A stretch of DNA of 11,193 nucleotides from NCBI GenBank assembly GCA_946409675.1, contig CAMJXI010000025.1, positions 1-11,193 of the forward strand, read 5' to 3'. The notes beneath the pieces are model-generated. The model did not search any database, was not told the DNA's origin, and was given only the letters and a program-made list of their open reading frames with translations. Position 1 is the stretch's first letter; each line of letters opens with the position of its first letter. A program made the translations under genes and the position numbers. The DNA comes from an uncultured Lactobacillus sp. (lineage in GTDB: Bacteria; Bacillota; Bacilli; Lactobacillales; Lactobacillaceae). This document shows positions 1 to 7,444 of the stretch, in pieces.

Positions 1-474
<474 letters not shown>

Positions 475-522
475 TTACGTCCTTTCAATATTATTGAATT
501 ATGGAATTTTTTATCCTTTCAG

Positions 523-551
523 ATTATAGCACACATACCAATTTGATTGAA
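523..551 (-). promoter_or_regulatory. Predicted promoter of ldh (extended -10)
   Basis: On the minus strand a perfect TATAAT (523-528) is preceded by TGC, giving the extended -10 TGCTATAAT. A weak -35, TTCAAT (546-551, 3 of 6 bases), sits 17 bp upstream. The -10 lies about 55 bp before the ldh ATG, leaving a short leader. The assignment rests on the extended -10 and on position; the start site was not measured. Confidence 0.7.
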
Positions 552-594
552 TTAAAAATCTTCACAATGCAAAAACTTAATTTAATTTTCAAAA

Positions 595-622
595 TTTAAT
601 TATTTTTGAGCTATGGTATAAT
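595..622 (+). promoter_or_regulatory. Predicted promoter of pth (extended -10)
   Basis: TGGTATAAT holds a perfect -10 TATAAT at 617-622 with an upstream TGn. The -35 is poor (TTTAAT at 595-600, 16-bp spacer). Upstream, 571-607 is almost entirely A/T and could act as an UP element. Transcription would begin near 629, only about 33 nt before the chosen pth ATG, which argues against long upstream extensions of the protein. Confidence 0.7.
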
Positions 623-661
623 TTCAGACGGATATTGAACACGAACAGAGGCAAAAGAAAA

Positions 662-1219
662 ATGAAATTAATTGTTGGCCTGGGTAATCCAGGTAGTAAA
701 TATGCAAAAACGAAACACAACGTCGGCTTCCAAACCATCGACAACTACGCGTCAAAGAACAACGTTTCTTTAACTAAAGAGAAGTTTGAGGGTGTGTACG
801 AAAAATACGACGTGGACGGTGAAACGGTTATTCTGTTGAAGCCACTGACATATATGAATGAATCTGGACGTAGTGTGGGCCAATTTGCCCGATTCTTTAA
901 AATTGATCCAGATGACATTTTGGTGATCCAAGATGACATGGATTTACCCGTCGCCAAAATCAGATTACGGGGTAATGGTTCCGCTGGTGGTCACAACGGA
1001 ATCAAGAGTATTATTGCCCATTTAGGTACCCAAGATTTCAAACGTTTGAAAATTGGTATTCAACATCCCAATCGGGAGAAAGTTGTTGATTGGGTTTTGA
1101 CTCCTTTTGATAAAGATGCACAATTACAACTAGACCAATCTTACGAAAAGGCAATAATGATCATTAATGATTTTATCGCCGGGAATAATTTGCAACAATT
1201 GATGAATAAATATAATTAA
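662..1219 (+). CDS. pth: Peptidyl-tRNA hydrolase
   Basis: Pth cleaves the ester bond of peptidyl-tRNAs that drop off ribosomes and so recycles tRNA; it is an essential monomeric cytoplasmic enzyme. The protein is 185 aa, normal for bacterial Pth. It opens with MKLIVGLGNPG, carries catalytic His19 in KHNVGF (His20 in E. coli), Asn9, YMNESG with Asn66, the QDDMDLP segment with Asp91 (E. coli Asp93) and GGHNG with Asn112. I chose the ATG at 662 because MKLIVGLGNPG is the family N-terminus and AGAGG (647-651) lies 10 nt upstream. A TTG at 635 in the same frame would add nine atypical residues and start almost at the predicted transcription start. Pth is first in the plus-strand block, with mfd following after 83 bp. 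Confidence 0.97.
   Translation: MKLIVGLGNPGSKYAKTKHNVGFQTIDNYASKNNVSLTKEKFEGVYEKYDVDGETVILLKPLTYMNESGRSVGQFARFFKIDPDDILVIQDDMDLPVAKIRLRGNGSAGGHNGIKSIIAHLGTQDFKRLKIGIQHPNREKVVDWVLTPFDKDAQLQLDQSYEKAIMIINDFIAGNNLQQLMNKYN
1190..1216 (+). promoter_or_regulatory. Possible mfd promoter inside the 3' end of pth
   Basis: A perfect TATAAT (1211-1216) has TTGCAA (1190-1195, 4 of 6) 15 bp upstream, which is a short spacer. A second -10-like TATACT lies at 1229-1234. If either is used, transcription starts around 1223-1241, on or just before the cre-like site at 1234-1247. AT-rich DNA gives such matches easily, so this is tentative. Confidence 0.4.
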
Positions 1220-1233
1220 TTAATAATTTATAC

Positions 1234-1247
1234 TTAAAGCGCTTACA
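1234..1247 (+). promoter_or_regulatory. Candidate cre (CcpA binding) site upstream of mfd
   Basis: TTAAAGCGCTTACA matches the cre consensus TGWAANCGNTNWCA at 13 of 14 positions; the exception is T for G at position 2. It is centred on the perfect palindrome AAGCGCTT. CcpA with phosphorylated HPr binds such sites in Firmicutes for carbon catabolite control. The site lies 56 bp before the mfd start and would overlap or sit just downstream of the predicted start sites, a position normally linked to repression. Identified by motif alone. Confidence 0.5.
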
Positions 1248-1292
1248 GGCCAAAAGTAATCGTTTTAAAACAAAAGGGGAACCAAGAAAGTG

Positions 1293-1297
1293 GGTGA
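1293..1297 (+). promoter_or_regulatory. Ribosome binding site that fixes the mfd GTG start
   Basis: GGTGA, the distal half of the full Shine-Dalgarno GGAGGTGA, ends 5 nt before the GTG at 1303, which is the correct aligned spacing. An in-frame TAA at 1300-1302 immediately precedes that GTG, so no earlier start is possible. A stronger GGGGA at 1276-1280 is better spaced (9 nt) for another GTG at 1290, which opens only an 8-codon frame. Confidence 0.6.
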
Positions 1298-1302
1298 ATT
1301 AA

Positions 1303-4300
1303 GTGAATTTGATTGAACTTGTTTTAAAAGATCACGAACTAAACCAATTTATTGAGAAATTACCTAATTCAAAACGCTCGCTTTTGACTGGGGTAAATCC
1401 TAGTAGCACTGTGCTCTTAATTCAGACTTTATTAGAGCGGTTGAAGAAACCTTTCCTTTATATTGTCGAAAATGAAGCCAAGGCGCAAAATTTGGCAGAG
1501 GCACTGAACGGTGTCTTACCCAGCAAACAGATTTTCACCTTCCCAATGGATCCGATGATTGCCACCCAAGGGGCTTTTGCATCGTTTGACGAAATGTCCC
1601 AACGGATTTTGGCATTGAACTTTTTAGGCAGCAAACAAAAAGGGATCGTGATTGCCACACCGCAAGCTTTGCAATATCAACTCAGTCAACCAGACCTCTT
1701 TTTCTCCGAGGCCAGAGAATTCAAGGTTGGCCAAGAATACGTTCTGGCCGAATTAAATGCTTGGCTGGTCAACGCCGGCTTTACCAAAGATAAGATGGTC
1801 GCACGACCTGGAGAATTTGCGTTACGGGGGGATATCTTAGATATTTATCCACTCAATAACGAAATGCCTCTGCGGTTAGAATTTTTCGGAGATGAGCTGG
1901 ATTCAATCAAGGAATTTGACCCAGACACGCAAAGAAGTCACCAAAGTTTGGCAAAGTTTGCTGTCTTACCAGGACTCGACCGAATTTATCACTTCAAAAA
2001 GTTCGGCGAGTACGCAGATGTAATCGAGAACCAAGTCGAAAAAGCTAAACTCAAACTCAGTGTTGAGGATCAAACTGAGTTAGAAAATAATTTTGCAAGT
2101 ACGGTCATTGCTTTACGAGAAGGACGTCTGCCAGATCACTACGGTTTCTTGAACCAGTATCTTCTGGAAGATTCGACCAGCATTCTCAAATATCTCGCCC
2201 AAGATGGCCTGATTTTGTTAGATGACTGGACCCTAATCAGTAAACGCATCAAGGACATCGACGAACAAAACAACAGTTTTTTGGCGGACGAAATCAAGGA
2301 CCATAGTTTCTTACCTGACCAGAAGATTCGCTTGGACTTCCATAAACAGCTCACCGATTCTAAGCAAGGCAAACTCTACCTCTCACTCTTCCAAAAAGGG
2401 ATGGGGCGGATTCAACTTGACCAGCTGTTAGATTGGAAGACCCGGGTTGTGGGACAATTCTTCTCACAGATGCCGATGATTAAAGCAGAAATCAAGAAAT
2501 ACCAGAAGATGAAGTCGACAGTTGTCTTGCAAGCCGACTCCGTCAAACGCGCACAACAAATCAGTCAAAACTTCATCGAGTTTGGGATTGATGCGGTGCT
2601 CAAACTGCAAAAACCAGAGATTACTGAACAACAGGTCCAGATTATTGTCGGACCTTATAACACGGGCTTCGCGTTGCCCAACGTCGATTTGGTTTATTTG
2701 ACTGAACGCGAGTTGTTCAACCAACGTGCTAAAAAAGTTAAAAGAATTCAAACACTTGAAAACGCCCAGCGTATTCGCAACTACAACGAATTAAAACCGG
2801 GTGATTTTGTCGTCCACGTCAATCACGGGATTGGCCGTTTTGAAGGCATCACGACTTTAGAGGTCGATGGTAACAAACGTGATTACATCACGATTACCTA
2901 CCAGAAACATGACCAACTCTTCATTCCCGCCGACCAACTCGGGATGGTGCAGAAATACACCGCCGGTGAAGGAAAAGCCCCAAAAATCAGTAAACTGGGC
3001 GGAACTGAGTGGGCGAAAGTTAAACGCAGTGTCGCTGCTAAAATCGAAGATATTGCCGATGACTTGGTCGAACTCTACGCGAAACGCGAGATTGAGCAAG
3101 GATTTGCTTTCTCACCAGATAGCGACATGCAAAAGCAATTTGAGGATAATTTCCCTTATCCAGAAACACCTGATCAAATTCGGAGTGTCAAAGAAATTAA
3201 GCTGGATATGGAACGCAAGCGTCCGATGGATCGTCTCCTAGTTGGTGACGTCGGCTTTGGTAAAACCGAAGTTGCGTTACGGGCGGCGTTTAAGGCTGCT
3301 CAAGACGGCAAGCAAGTGGCTTTCTTAGTGCCAACGACAATTCTTGCGCAACAACATTTTGAGACGATGACCGAACGGTTCAAGGATTTCCCTGTCAAAA
3401 TCGCGATTTTATCGCGTTTCCAAAGCAAAAAAGAAATCAAACAATCCTTGGAAGACCTGAAAGCAGGTCAAGTGGATATCGTCGTCGGGACCCACCGAAT
3501 TTTGTCAAAAGATGTCGTGTTTAACGACTTAGGTCTCTTGATTGTCGATGAGGAACAACGTTTTGGTGTCAAACATAAGGAACGTCTTAAGGAACTGCGT
3601 GCCCAAGTCGACGTCTTGACGCTGACCGCGACCCCAATTCCTAGAACATTGCACATGTCGATGACCGGCGTGCGCGACCTTTCGGTCATTGAGACGCCAC
3701 CAAGCAACCGGTACCCAATTCAAACTTACGTGACCGAGCAGATTCCCAGTATTTCCCGGGAAGCAATTTTGCGGGAAATCTCGCGGAACGGTCAAGTCTT
3801 TTACTTACATAATCGAATTGAAGATATCGAGAATGTCGTCTTCGAATTGCAACAACTCGTGCCAGAGGCTAGGGTGGAATATATTCACGGCCGGATGACT
3901 GAGAACCAGTTGGAGAACCAACTGTATCGTTTCTTGAACCAAGAGTTTGACGTCTTGGTTACGACGACCATTATCGAAACTGGGGTCGACATGCCAAACG
4001 TCAACACTTTGATTGTCGAAAATGCCGATCATTATGGCTTGTCACAACTCTATCAACTTCGTGGTCGGGTGGGTCGTTCGAGTCGCATTGCCTACGCCTA
4101 CTTCTTGTACAAGCAAAACAAGGTTTTGACCGAAGTCGGTGAGAAACGTTTGACCGCCATCAAGGACTTTACCGAACTTGGATCTGGCTTCAAAATTGCC
4201 ATGCGTGATTTATCGATTCGTGGAGCCGGAAACATGTTGGGTAAACAACAACACGGCTTCATCGATTCCGTCGGTTATGACTTGTACGCCCAAATGTTGG

Positions 4301-4824
4301 ACGAGGCAATCAAGAAGCGTCAGGGTAAGAAAATCGTCAAGAAATCAAATGCCGAGATGGAATTTGAAATCGAGGCCTATATTCCAGACGAGTACATTGA
4401 CGATCAACGCCAGAAGATCGAGTTCTACAAGAAGATTAAGCAAGTTGAGTCGGAACAAGAATTAAACGATATTGAAGACGAGTTGATCGACCGTTTCGGC
4501 GATTACCCAGCTTCTGTTGAAAACTTGATGTTAGTCTCACGCTTGAAGATCAGCGCAGACTTGGCCCAGGTCAAGAACATGCGCCAAACACAAGTCGGGA
4601 TCACCGTGACTTTCACGAAGCAAGTCAGCCCAATTTTGCAGGGGGAAAATGTCTTTAGTGCGTTACAAGATGTTAAGCTCCGTGTTAAAGTGTCAATGAA
4701 CGAGAAAAAAGAATTACAAGTACTCCTATTAACAGACCAGAAGAAGAGCCGCCAAGTTTTCAGCGAAATCGAAAACTTCTTACAGGCGGTCGTTGAAATT
4801 ATTAACAATGAGGAAAAAGCATGA
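1303..4824 (+). CDS. mfd: Transcription-repair coupling factor Mfd
   Basis: Mfd is an ATP-driven DNA translocase that pushes stalled RNA polymerase off DNA lesions and recruits UvrA. At 1173 aa it has the full family length. The N-terminal third is the UvrB-homology region ([10 protein letters not shown] near 174-183). The CarD-like RNA polymerase interaction domain begins near 495 with [19 protein letters not shown]. The RecG-like motor has Walker A GDVGFGKT (648-655), the DEEQ box (749-752), and motif [10 protein letters not shown] (918-925), followed by the translocation segment with [14 protein letters not shown]. The C-terminal UvrA-binding-masking domain fills about 1010-1160. Start: GTG at 1303, directly after an in-frame stop. 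The end overlaps rqcP as ATGA, implying translational coupling. A cre-like site upstream suggests carbon-source control. Confidence 0.98.
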   Translation: MNLIELVLKDHELNQFIEKLPNSKRSLLTGVNPSSTVLLIQTLLERLKKPFLYIVENEAKAQNLAEALNGVLPSKQIFTFPMDPMIATQGAFASFDEMSQRILALNFLGSKQKGIVIATPQALQYQLSQPDLFFSEAREFKVGQEYVLAELNAWLVNAGFTKDKMVARPGEFALRGDILDIYPLNNEMPLRLEFFGDELDSIKEFDPDTQRSHQSLAKFAVLPGLDRIYHFKKFGEYADVIENQVEKAKLKLSVEDQTELENNFASTVIALREGRLPDHYGFLNQYLLEDSTSILKYLAQDGLILLDDWTLISKRIKDIDEQNNSFLADEIKDHSFLPDQKIRLDFHKQLTDSKQGKLYLSLFQKGMGRIQLDQLLDWKTRVVGQFFSQMPMIKAEIKKYQKMKSTVVLQADSVKRAQQISQNFIEFGIDAVLKLQKPEITEQQVQIIVGPYNTGFALPNVDLVYLTERELFNQRAKKVKRIQTLENAQRIRNYNELKPGDFVVHVNHGIGRFEGITTLEVDGNKRDYITITYQKHDQLFIPADQLGMVQKYTAGEGKAPKISKLGGTEWAKVKRSVAAKIEDIADDLVELYAKREIEQGFAFSPDSDMQKQFEDNFPYPETPDQIRSVKEIKLDMERKRPMDRLLVGDVGFGKTEVALRAAFKAAQDGKQVAFLVPTTILAQQHFETMTERFKDFPVKIAILSRFQSKKEIKQSLEDLKAGQVDIVVGTHRILSKDVVFNDLGLLIVDEEQRFGVKHKERLKELRAQVDVLTLTATPIPRTLHMSMTGVRDLSVIETPPSNRYPIQTYVTEQIPSISREAILREISRNGQVFYLHNRIEDIENVVFELQQLVPEARVEYIHGRMTENQLENQLYRFLNQEFDVLVTTTIIETGVDMPNVNTLIVENADHYGLSQLYQLRGRVGRSSRIAYAYFLYKQNKVLTEVGEKRLTAIKDFTELGSGFKIAMRDLSIRGAGNMLGKQQHGFIDSVGYDLYAQMLDEAIKKRQGKKIVKKSNAEMEFEIEAYIPDEYIDDQRQKIEFYKKIKQVESEQELNDIEDELIDRFGDYPASVENLMLVSRLKISADLAQVKNMRQTQVGITVTFTKQVSPILQGENVFSALQDVKLRVKVSMNEKKELQVLLLTDQKKSRQVFSEIENFLQAVVEIINNEEKA

Positions 4825-5063
4825 GAATAGATAAATTTTTGAAAGTGTCCCGTTTGATTAAACGCCGGGCAGTAGCCAAAGAAATGGCTGACAAAGGCCG
4901 CGTGTTGCTTAACGGCAAGGCTGCCAAATCATCGACTAGCGTTAGCGTTAACGACGTAATCGAGATTCAATACGGAACCAGGGTTGTGAAAGCAAAAGTT
5001 CTGAACCTCCTAGATACAACAAAAAAGAACGAGGCAAGTGATTTATACGAGCTTATAGATTGA
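4821..5063 (+). CDS. rqcP: S4-domain RNA-binding protein RqcP (YabO family)
   Basis: An 80-aa protein with a single S4 fold over residues 1-60 ([21 protein letters not shown], then ADKGRVLLNGK). It matches B. subtilis YabO, renamed RqcP, which binds obstructed 50S subunits with RqcH and helps add C-terminal alanine tails during ribosome-associated quality control. Length and synteny (after mfd, before divIC) fit YabO and not the longer Hsp15 proteins of proteobacteria, the other S4 family to consider. Its ATG overlaps the mfd stop by 4 nt; it has no room for its own promoter and should depend on mfd transcription and probably on coupled translation, with GAGGAAAAAG (4810-4819) as ribosome binding site inside mfd. 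In Bacillus several genes, and in many lactobacilli a transporter-like gene, separate mfd from this gene; here none do. Confidence 0.9.
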   Translation: MRIDKFLKVSRLIKRRAVAKEMADKGRVLLNGKAAKSSTSVSVNDVIEIQYGTRVVKAKVLNLLDTTKKNEASDLYELID

Positions 5064-5082
5064 TATTTTTTATGAAGTTTTG

Positions 5083-5111
5083 TGGACTTTAAACCCAGTC
5101 GTTGCTATACT
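5083..5111 (+). promoter_or_regulatory. Predicted promoter of divIC (extended -10)
   Basis: TGCTATACT gives an extended -10 (TATACT, 5106-5111). TGGACT (5083-5088, 4 of 6) lies 17 bp upstream. Predicted transcription starts near 5118, about 25 nt before the divIC GTG. Since the element covers 5083-5111, an open frame beginning with GTG at 5082 cannot be translated in full from this promoter, which supports the downstream start. Confidence 0.65.
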
Positions 5112-5141
5112 GAACGTGATATAACTTTTGGGGGTGTAAAT

Positions 5142-5549
5142 GTGCCTGACAACGAAAAAAATAACGGACCACGTATTTTTAACGGGAAAACCGAAGCTGA
5201 TAAAATAGCTATTTTGGAACAAAAGAAAAATCGTCACATTAAAGAAGTTCACCGAGTTCGGCGGAACTGGATTTTTCTTGGTTTTGGTGTGCTATTCGCT
5301 TTCCTAGTTTTCCAAATTGTTTCCGTGAAGGTTCATACCGCCCAAATCACTAGTGACGTCCGCGCAAGCGAAGTGCAACATAAGAAAGCAACGACGGAAA
5401 ATAAGTCACTCAAAGAAAAAGTAGTGAAGTTAAACGACGATACCTATGTGGGTAAGTTGATTCGCTACAAGTATTATTATTCAAAACCAGGAGAGACCAT
5501 TTACAATCTCCCAACCCAAGAATTCGAGTTTAAGACAAAAGATGACTAA
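5142..5549 (+). CDS. divIC: Septum formation initiator DivIC
   Basis: DivIC is a bitopic membrane protein that joins FtsL and DivIB in the divisome and helps control septal peptidoglycan synthesis. The 135-aa product has a basic cytoplasmic N-terminus (about 1-42), one transmembrane segment (about 43-62, WIFLGFGVLFAFLVFQIV), an external coiled coil rich in K/E (about 65-98), and the family C-terminal pattern DDTYVGKLIRYKYYYSKPGE. Start: GTG at 5142, with GGGGG (5130-5134) 7 nt upstream. The frame is open from a GTG at 5082, but that would add 20 atypical residues across the predicted promoter. It follows rqcP after 78 bp and overlaps the S1 gene by 8 nt, so those two are probably co-translated. 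The position matches divIC of B. subtilis. Confidence 0.93.
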   Translation: MPDNEKNNGPRIFNGKTEADKIAILEQKKNRHIKEVHRVRRNWIFLGFGVLFAFLVFQIVSVKVHTAQITSDVRASEVQHKKATTENKSLKEKVVKLNDDTYVGKLIRYKYYYSKPGETIYNLPTQEFEFKTKDD

Positions 5550-5904
5550 ACAATTTATTTTAGGCGAACGCCTAAATGGAACCATTAATAATGTGACTGA
5601 CCTAGGTTTATTTGTCACTTTCGACAAGAAACACTCTGGGTTAGTTCACCGGTCAGATTTTTCAGACTGGAGTACAGAACAAAAAGATTTTGCAGTTGGA
5701 CAAGAAGTCCGCGTAGTAATTACGAATGTGGCTGATTCTAAGCTTTCACTTTCATTGAGCAAAGTGAATAGTGCAGAACTAGCCGACCCAACGAACCAGT
5801 TTAACGATGTCGCTCCGACAGACTTTTACAATAAACTGAGTGATGTTGTGGTGGCTTCTGATGACAAAATCAATAAATTGAAAAAGAAAATTGACGGCCA
5901 GTAG
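5542..5904 (+). CDS. S1-domain RNA-binding protein, YabR-like
   Basis: A 120-aa cytoplasmic protein with one S1 (OB-fold) domain in residues 6-72: LGERLNGTINNVTDLGLFVTF, then GLVHRSDFSDW and VGQEVRVVI. The S1 fold binds single-stranded RNA. The tail (75-120) is polar and ends in the basic KINKLKKKIDGQ. By synteny (divIC - S1 - tilS) it corresponds to B. subtilis YabR; its precise role is unclear, so I give no symbol. The ATG at 5542 lies inside the end of divIC (8-nt overlap), with the ribosome binding site within divIC codons. The stop TAG at 5902-5904 falls in the loop and stem of an intrinsic terminator. Confidence 0.92.
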   Translation: MTKQFILGERLNGTINNVTDLGLFVTFDKKHSGLVHRSDFSDWSTEQKDFAVGQEVRVVITNVADSKLSLSLSKVNSAELADPTNQFNDVAPTDFYNKLSDVVVASDDKINKLKKKIDGQ

Positions 5905-5915
5905 GCCGTTTTTTT
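5894..5915 (+). terminator. Intrinsic terminator overlapping the S1-gene stop codon
   Basis: ACGGCC (5894-5899) and GGCCGT (5904-5909) form a 6-bp stem with five GC pairs around an AGTA loop, followed by seven T (5909-5915). The last codons and the TAG stop of the S1 gene make up its left arm and loop. tilS begins 12 nt after the T tract with no space for a promoter, so the terminator is presumably partial or conditional. Confidence 0.8.
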
Positions 5916-5927
5916 GGTTAGGTGAAG

Positions 5928-7373
5928 ATGAACGTAGCTGATTTAGAAAATTTTTTTACGAATAATCAGACTGATTTAACGAACGAAACCATTGTGGTGG
6001 CAGTCTCTGCGGGACCGGACTCAATGGCCTTATTAAGTCTGTTGTTAGAACTAAAACAAAAAACAAAAGAAATAAAACAAGATAAAAAAGCACAGCAAAA
6101 TAAACAAACAGACAACCAATCAGCTTTCAAAATCATTGCCGCCCACGTCGATCACTGTCTCAGAGATGATAGCCAACAAGAGAGTGAGCTCTTGCAAAGT
6201 TTTGCCAAGAGCAATGATTTTGAGTTAGTCGAGACCAAGTGGTTACCAGAACTTCATCCAAAAACCGGAGTCGAAGCTGCGGCCAGAGAATTCCGCTACA
6301 ATTTTTTTGCACGTGTTGCAAAGGAAAACAACGCCAACTATCTCTTAACCGCGCACCACGGTGACGACCTCCTAGAAAATATTCTCATCAAGCTCATTCG
6401 TTCGGGAAATGTCGCCGAGATGAACAGTCTTAAACCAATTCGGCTGTGGCACGACAAGCTACTGTTACGCCCCTTATTAGGCTTTCAAAAAGCCAAGTTG
6501 GAGAGTTATTGCTTGGGCAATAATATTCCCTTCATCATCGACGCAACTAACCAGGAAGACTTCACGATTCGCAACCGAATGCGTAACCACGTTGTCCCAC
6601 TACTCAAACAAGAAAATGCACAGATTACCAAAAACGCAGACAAATTTAGCCAACAACTCAACGAGCAAGATCAAGTTCTAAACGAACTAAGTCAAGCAAG
6701 CGTTGAATTAGAGCCATTAGTAGGCTTTAAAGCATGGCGTGGTGAGCTAGCTGCCTTGGCGCGGTTCTCACAGGAGACAATGGTCTCAATTGTCCAACAA
6801 GACTTTAACCGCCTGTTCAACAAAACGGTCGAACAAACACCTGAATTTAAAGCCTTCGATTTTGAAAAGAATAATGCGCTAGATCTGAATTTAGGCTTAC
6901 AATTAGTAACGTACCAGAAGTATTTTTATTTGCTAGATAAAAGTCTGTTTGCTGAAGAAATTGCCAACAAACAAACAGAAGTAGAATTAAACAAAGTCTT
7001 CGACTACCAACAACGTCTTTTTGTTATTTCAGACAACGCAGAGTTGGCAAATACTAGTAGTTTTGCCAATCAACTAGTCTTACCAAACGGGACATTTTTC
7101 GCCGATCAGACAAATAAATTTTTCGTTGGTCCAATTAATTCTGAAACTAAGTTAAAATTAGCCAATGGTCAGAGCCAATTACCGAAGAAAAAATTTGCCG
7201 AGGCAGGCATCCCAAGCGCGCTGCGTCCGTATTTGTTAGCTATTTACAATTCAAAATTGGCAAGCAATAATTCACCGATTTATTTGGAAAAGACGTACCA
7301 AAATCAAGCGTTTTCATCCGAATATCAAAAATATTACGTTTTTGAGCTCTTAAAAAACACTAAAGAAAAATAA
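5928..7373 (+). CDS. tilS: tRNA(Ile)-lysidine synthase TilS
   Basis: TilS uses ATP and lysine to convert C34 of tRNA-Ile(CAU) to lysidine, so that it reads AUA. The 481-aa product has the N-type ATP pyrophosphatase loop VSAGPDSMALL (27-32 is SAGPDS; SGGxDS is the usual form), HVDHCLR (73-79), LLTAHHGDDLLEN (139-151) and the RNRMRNHVVPLL segment. The TilS-specific middle and C-terminal tRNA-binding domains follow. Residues 43-64 are an unusual hydrophilic insert (18 of 22 are K, Q, N, D or E). Start: the ATG at 5928 has AGGTGA (5920-5925) only 2 nt upstream; a GTG at 5922 would add two residues but has no good Shine-Dalgarno. Weak initiation is likely either way. The length excludes a TilS-HprT fusion as found in Listeria. 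ftsH follows directly, where hpt is usual. Confidence 0.95.
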   Translation: MNVADLENFFTNNQTDLTNETIVVAVSAGPDSMALLSLLLELKQKTKEIKQDKKAQQNKQTDNQSAFKIIAAHVDHCLRDDSQQESELLQSFAKSNDFELVETKWLPELHPKTGVEAAAREFRYNFFARVAKENNANYLLTAHHGDDLLENILIKLIRSGNVAEMNSLKPIRLWHDKLLLRPLLGFQKAKLESYCLGNNIPFIIDATNQEDFTIRNRMRNHVVPLLKQENAQITKNADKFSQQLNEQDQVLNELSQASVELEPLVGFKAWRGELAALARFSQETMVSIVQQDFNRLFNKTVEQTPEFKAFDFEKNNALDLNLGLQLVTYQKYFYLLDKSLFAEEIANKQTEVELNKVFDYQQRLFVISDNAELANTSSFANQLVLPNGTFFADQTNKFFVGPINSETKLKLANGQSQLPKKKFAEAGIPSALRPYLLAIYNSKLASNNSPIYLEKTYQNQAFSSEYQKYYVFELLKNTKEK

Positions 7374-7398
7374 AAAATTAGTTGAAAGCACTGATTTG

Positions 7399-7407
7399 TG
7401 TTATCAT
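7399..7407 (+). promoter_or_regulatory. Predicted extended -10 promoter of ftsH
   Basis: TGTTATCAT is an extended -10 (TATCAT at 7402-7407, 4 of 6, with TGT). TTGAAA at 7382-7387 resembles a -35 but is only 14 bp away, so the element would rely on the TGn. I see no CIRCE inverted repeat and no CtsR-type GGTCAAA heptad repeats in 7374-7444, so no heat-shock control site is visible. Confidence 0.45.
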
Positions 7408-7444
7408 TTTTTAGTAATTCGAAAGGAATTTCTGGAGGTTATAT

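Noticed and set aside
561..567. TTCACAA resembling half of a Rex (NADH-sensing) site near the ldh promoter
   Set aside because: The second half-site of TTGTGAA-N4-TTCACAA is absent at the expected spacing, so a Rex operator is not supported by sequence alone.
635..661. Upstream TTG start for pth adding nine residues
   Set aside because: The added residues do not fit Pth N-termini, the predicted transcription start is near 629, and ATG 662 has a usable ribosome binding site.
2464..2751. Minus-strand open frames of 60-140 codons inside mfd, ftsH and hslO
   Set aside because: They lie antisense to clearly conserved genes, show no recognisable domains, and lack ribosome binding sites; they are shadows of codon bias.
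5082..5141. Upstream GTG start for divIC adding 20 residues
   Set aside because: The segment overlaps the predicted divIC promoter, the residues are unlike DivIC, and GTG 5142 has a strong GGGGG ribosome binding site.
5928..7373. TilS-HprT fusion of the Listeria type
   Set aside because: The protein ends at 481 residues with the normal TilS C-terminal domain and no phosphoribosyltransferase motif.
7374..7444. Heat-shock operator (CIRCE or CtsR box) before ftsH
   Set aside because: I looked for the TTAGCACTC/GAGTGCTAA inverted repeat and for GGTCAAA tandem heptads and found neither.
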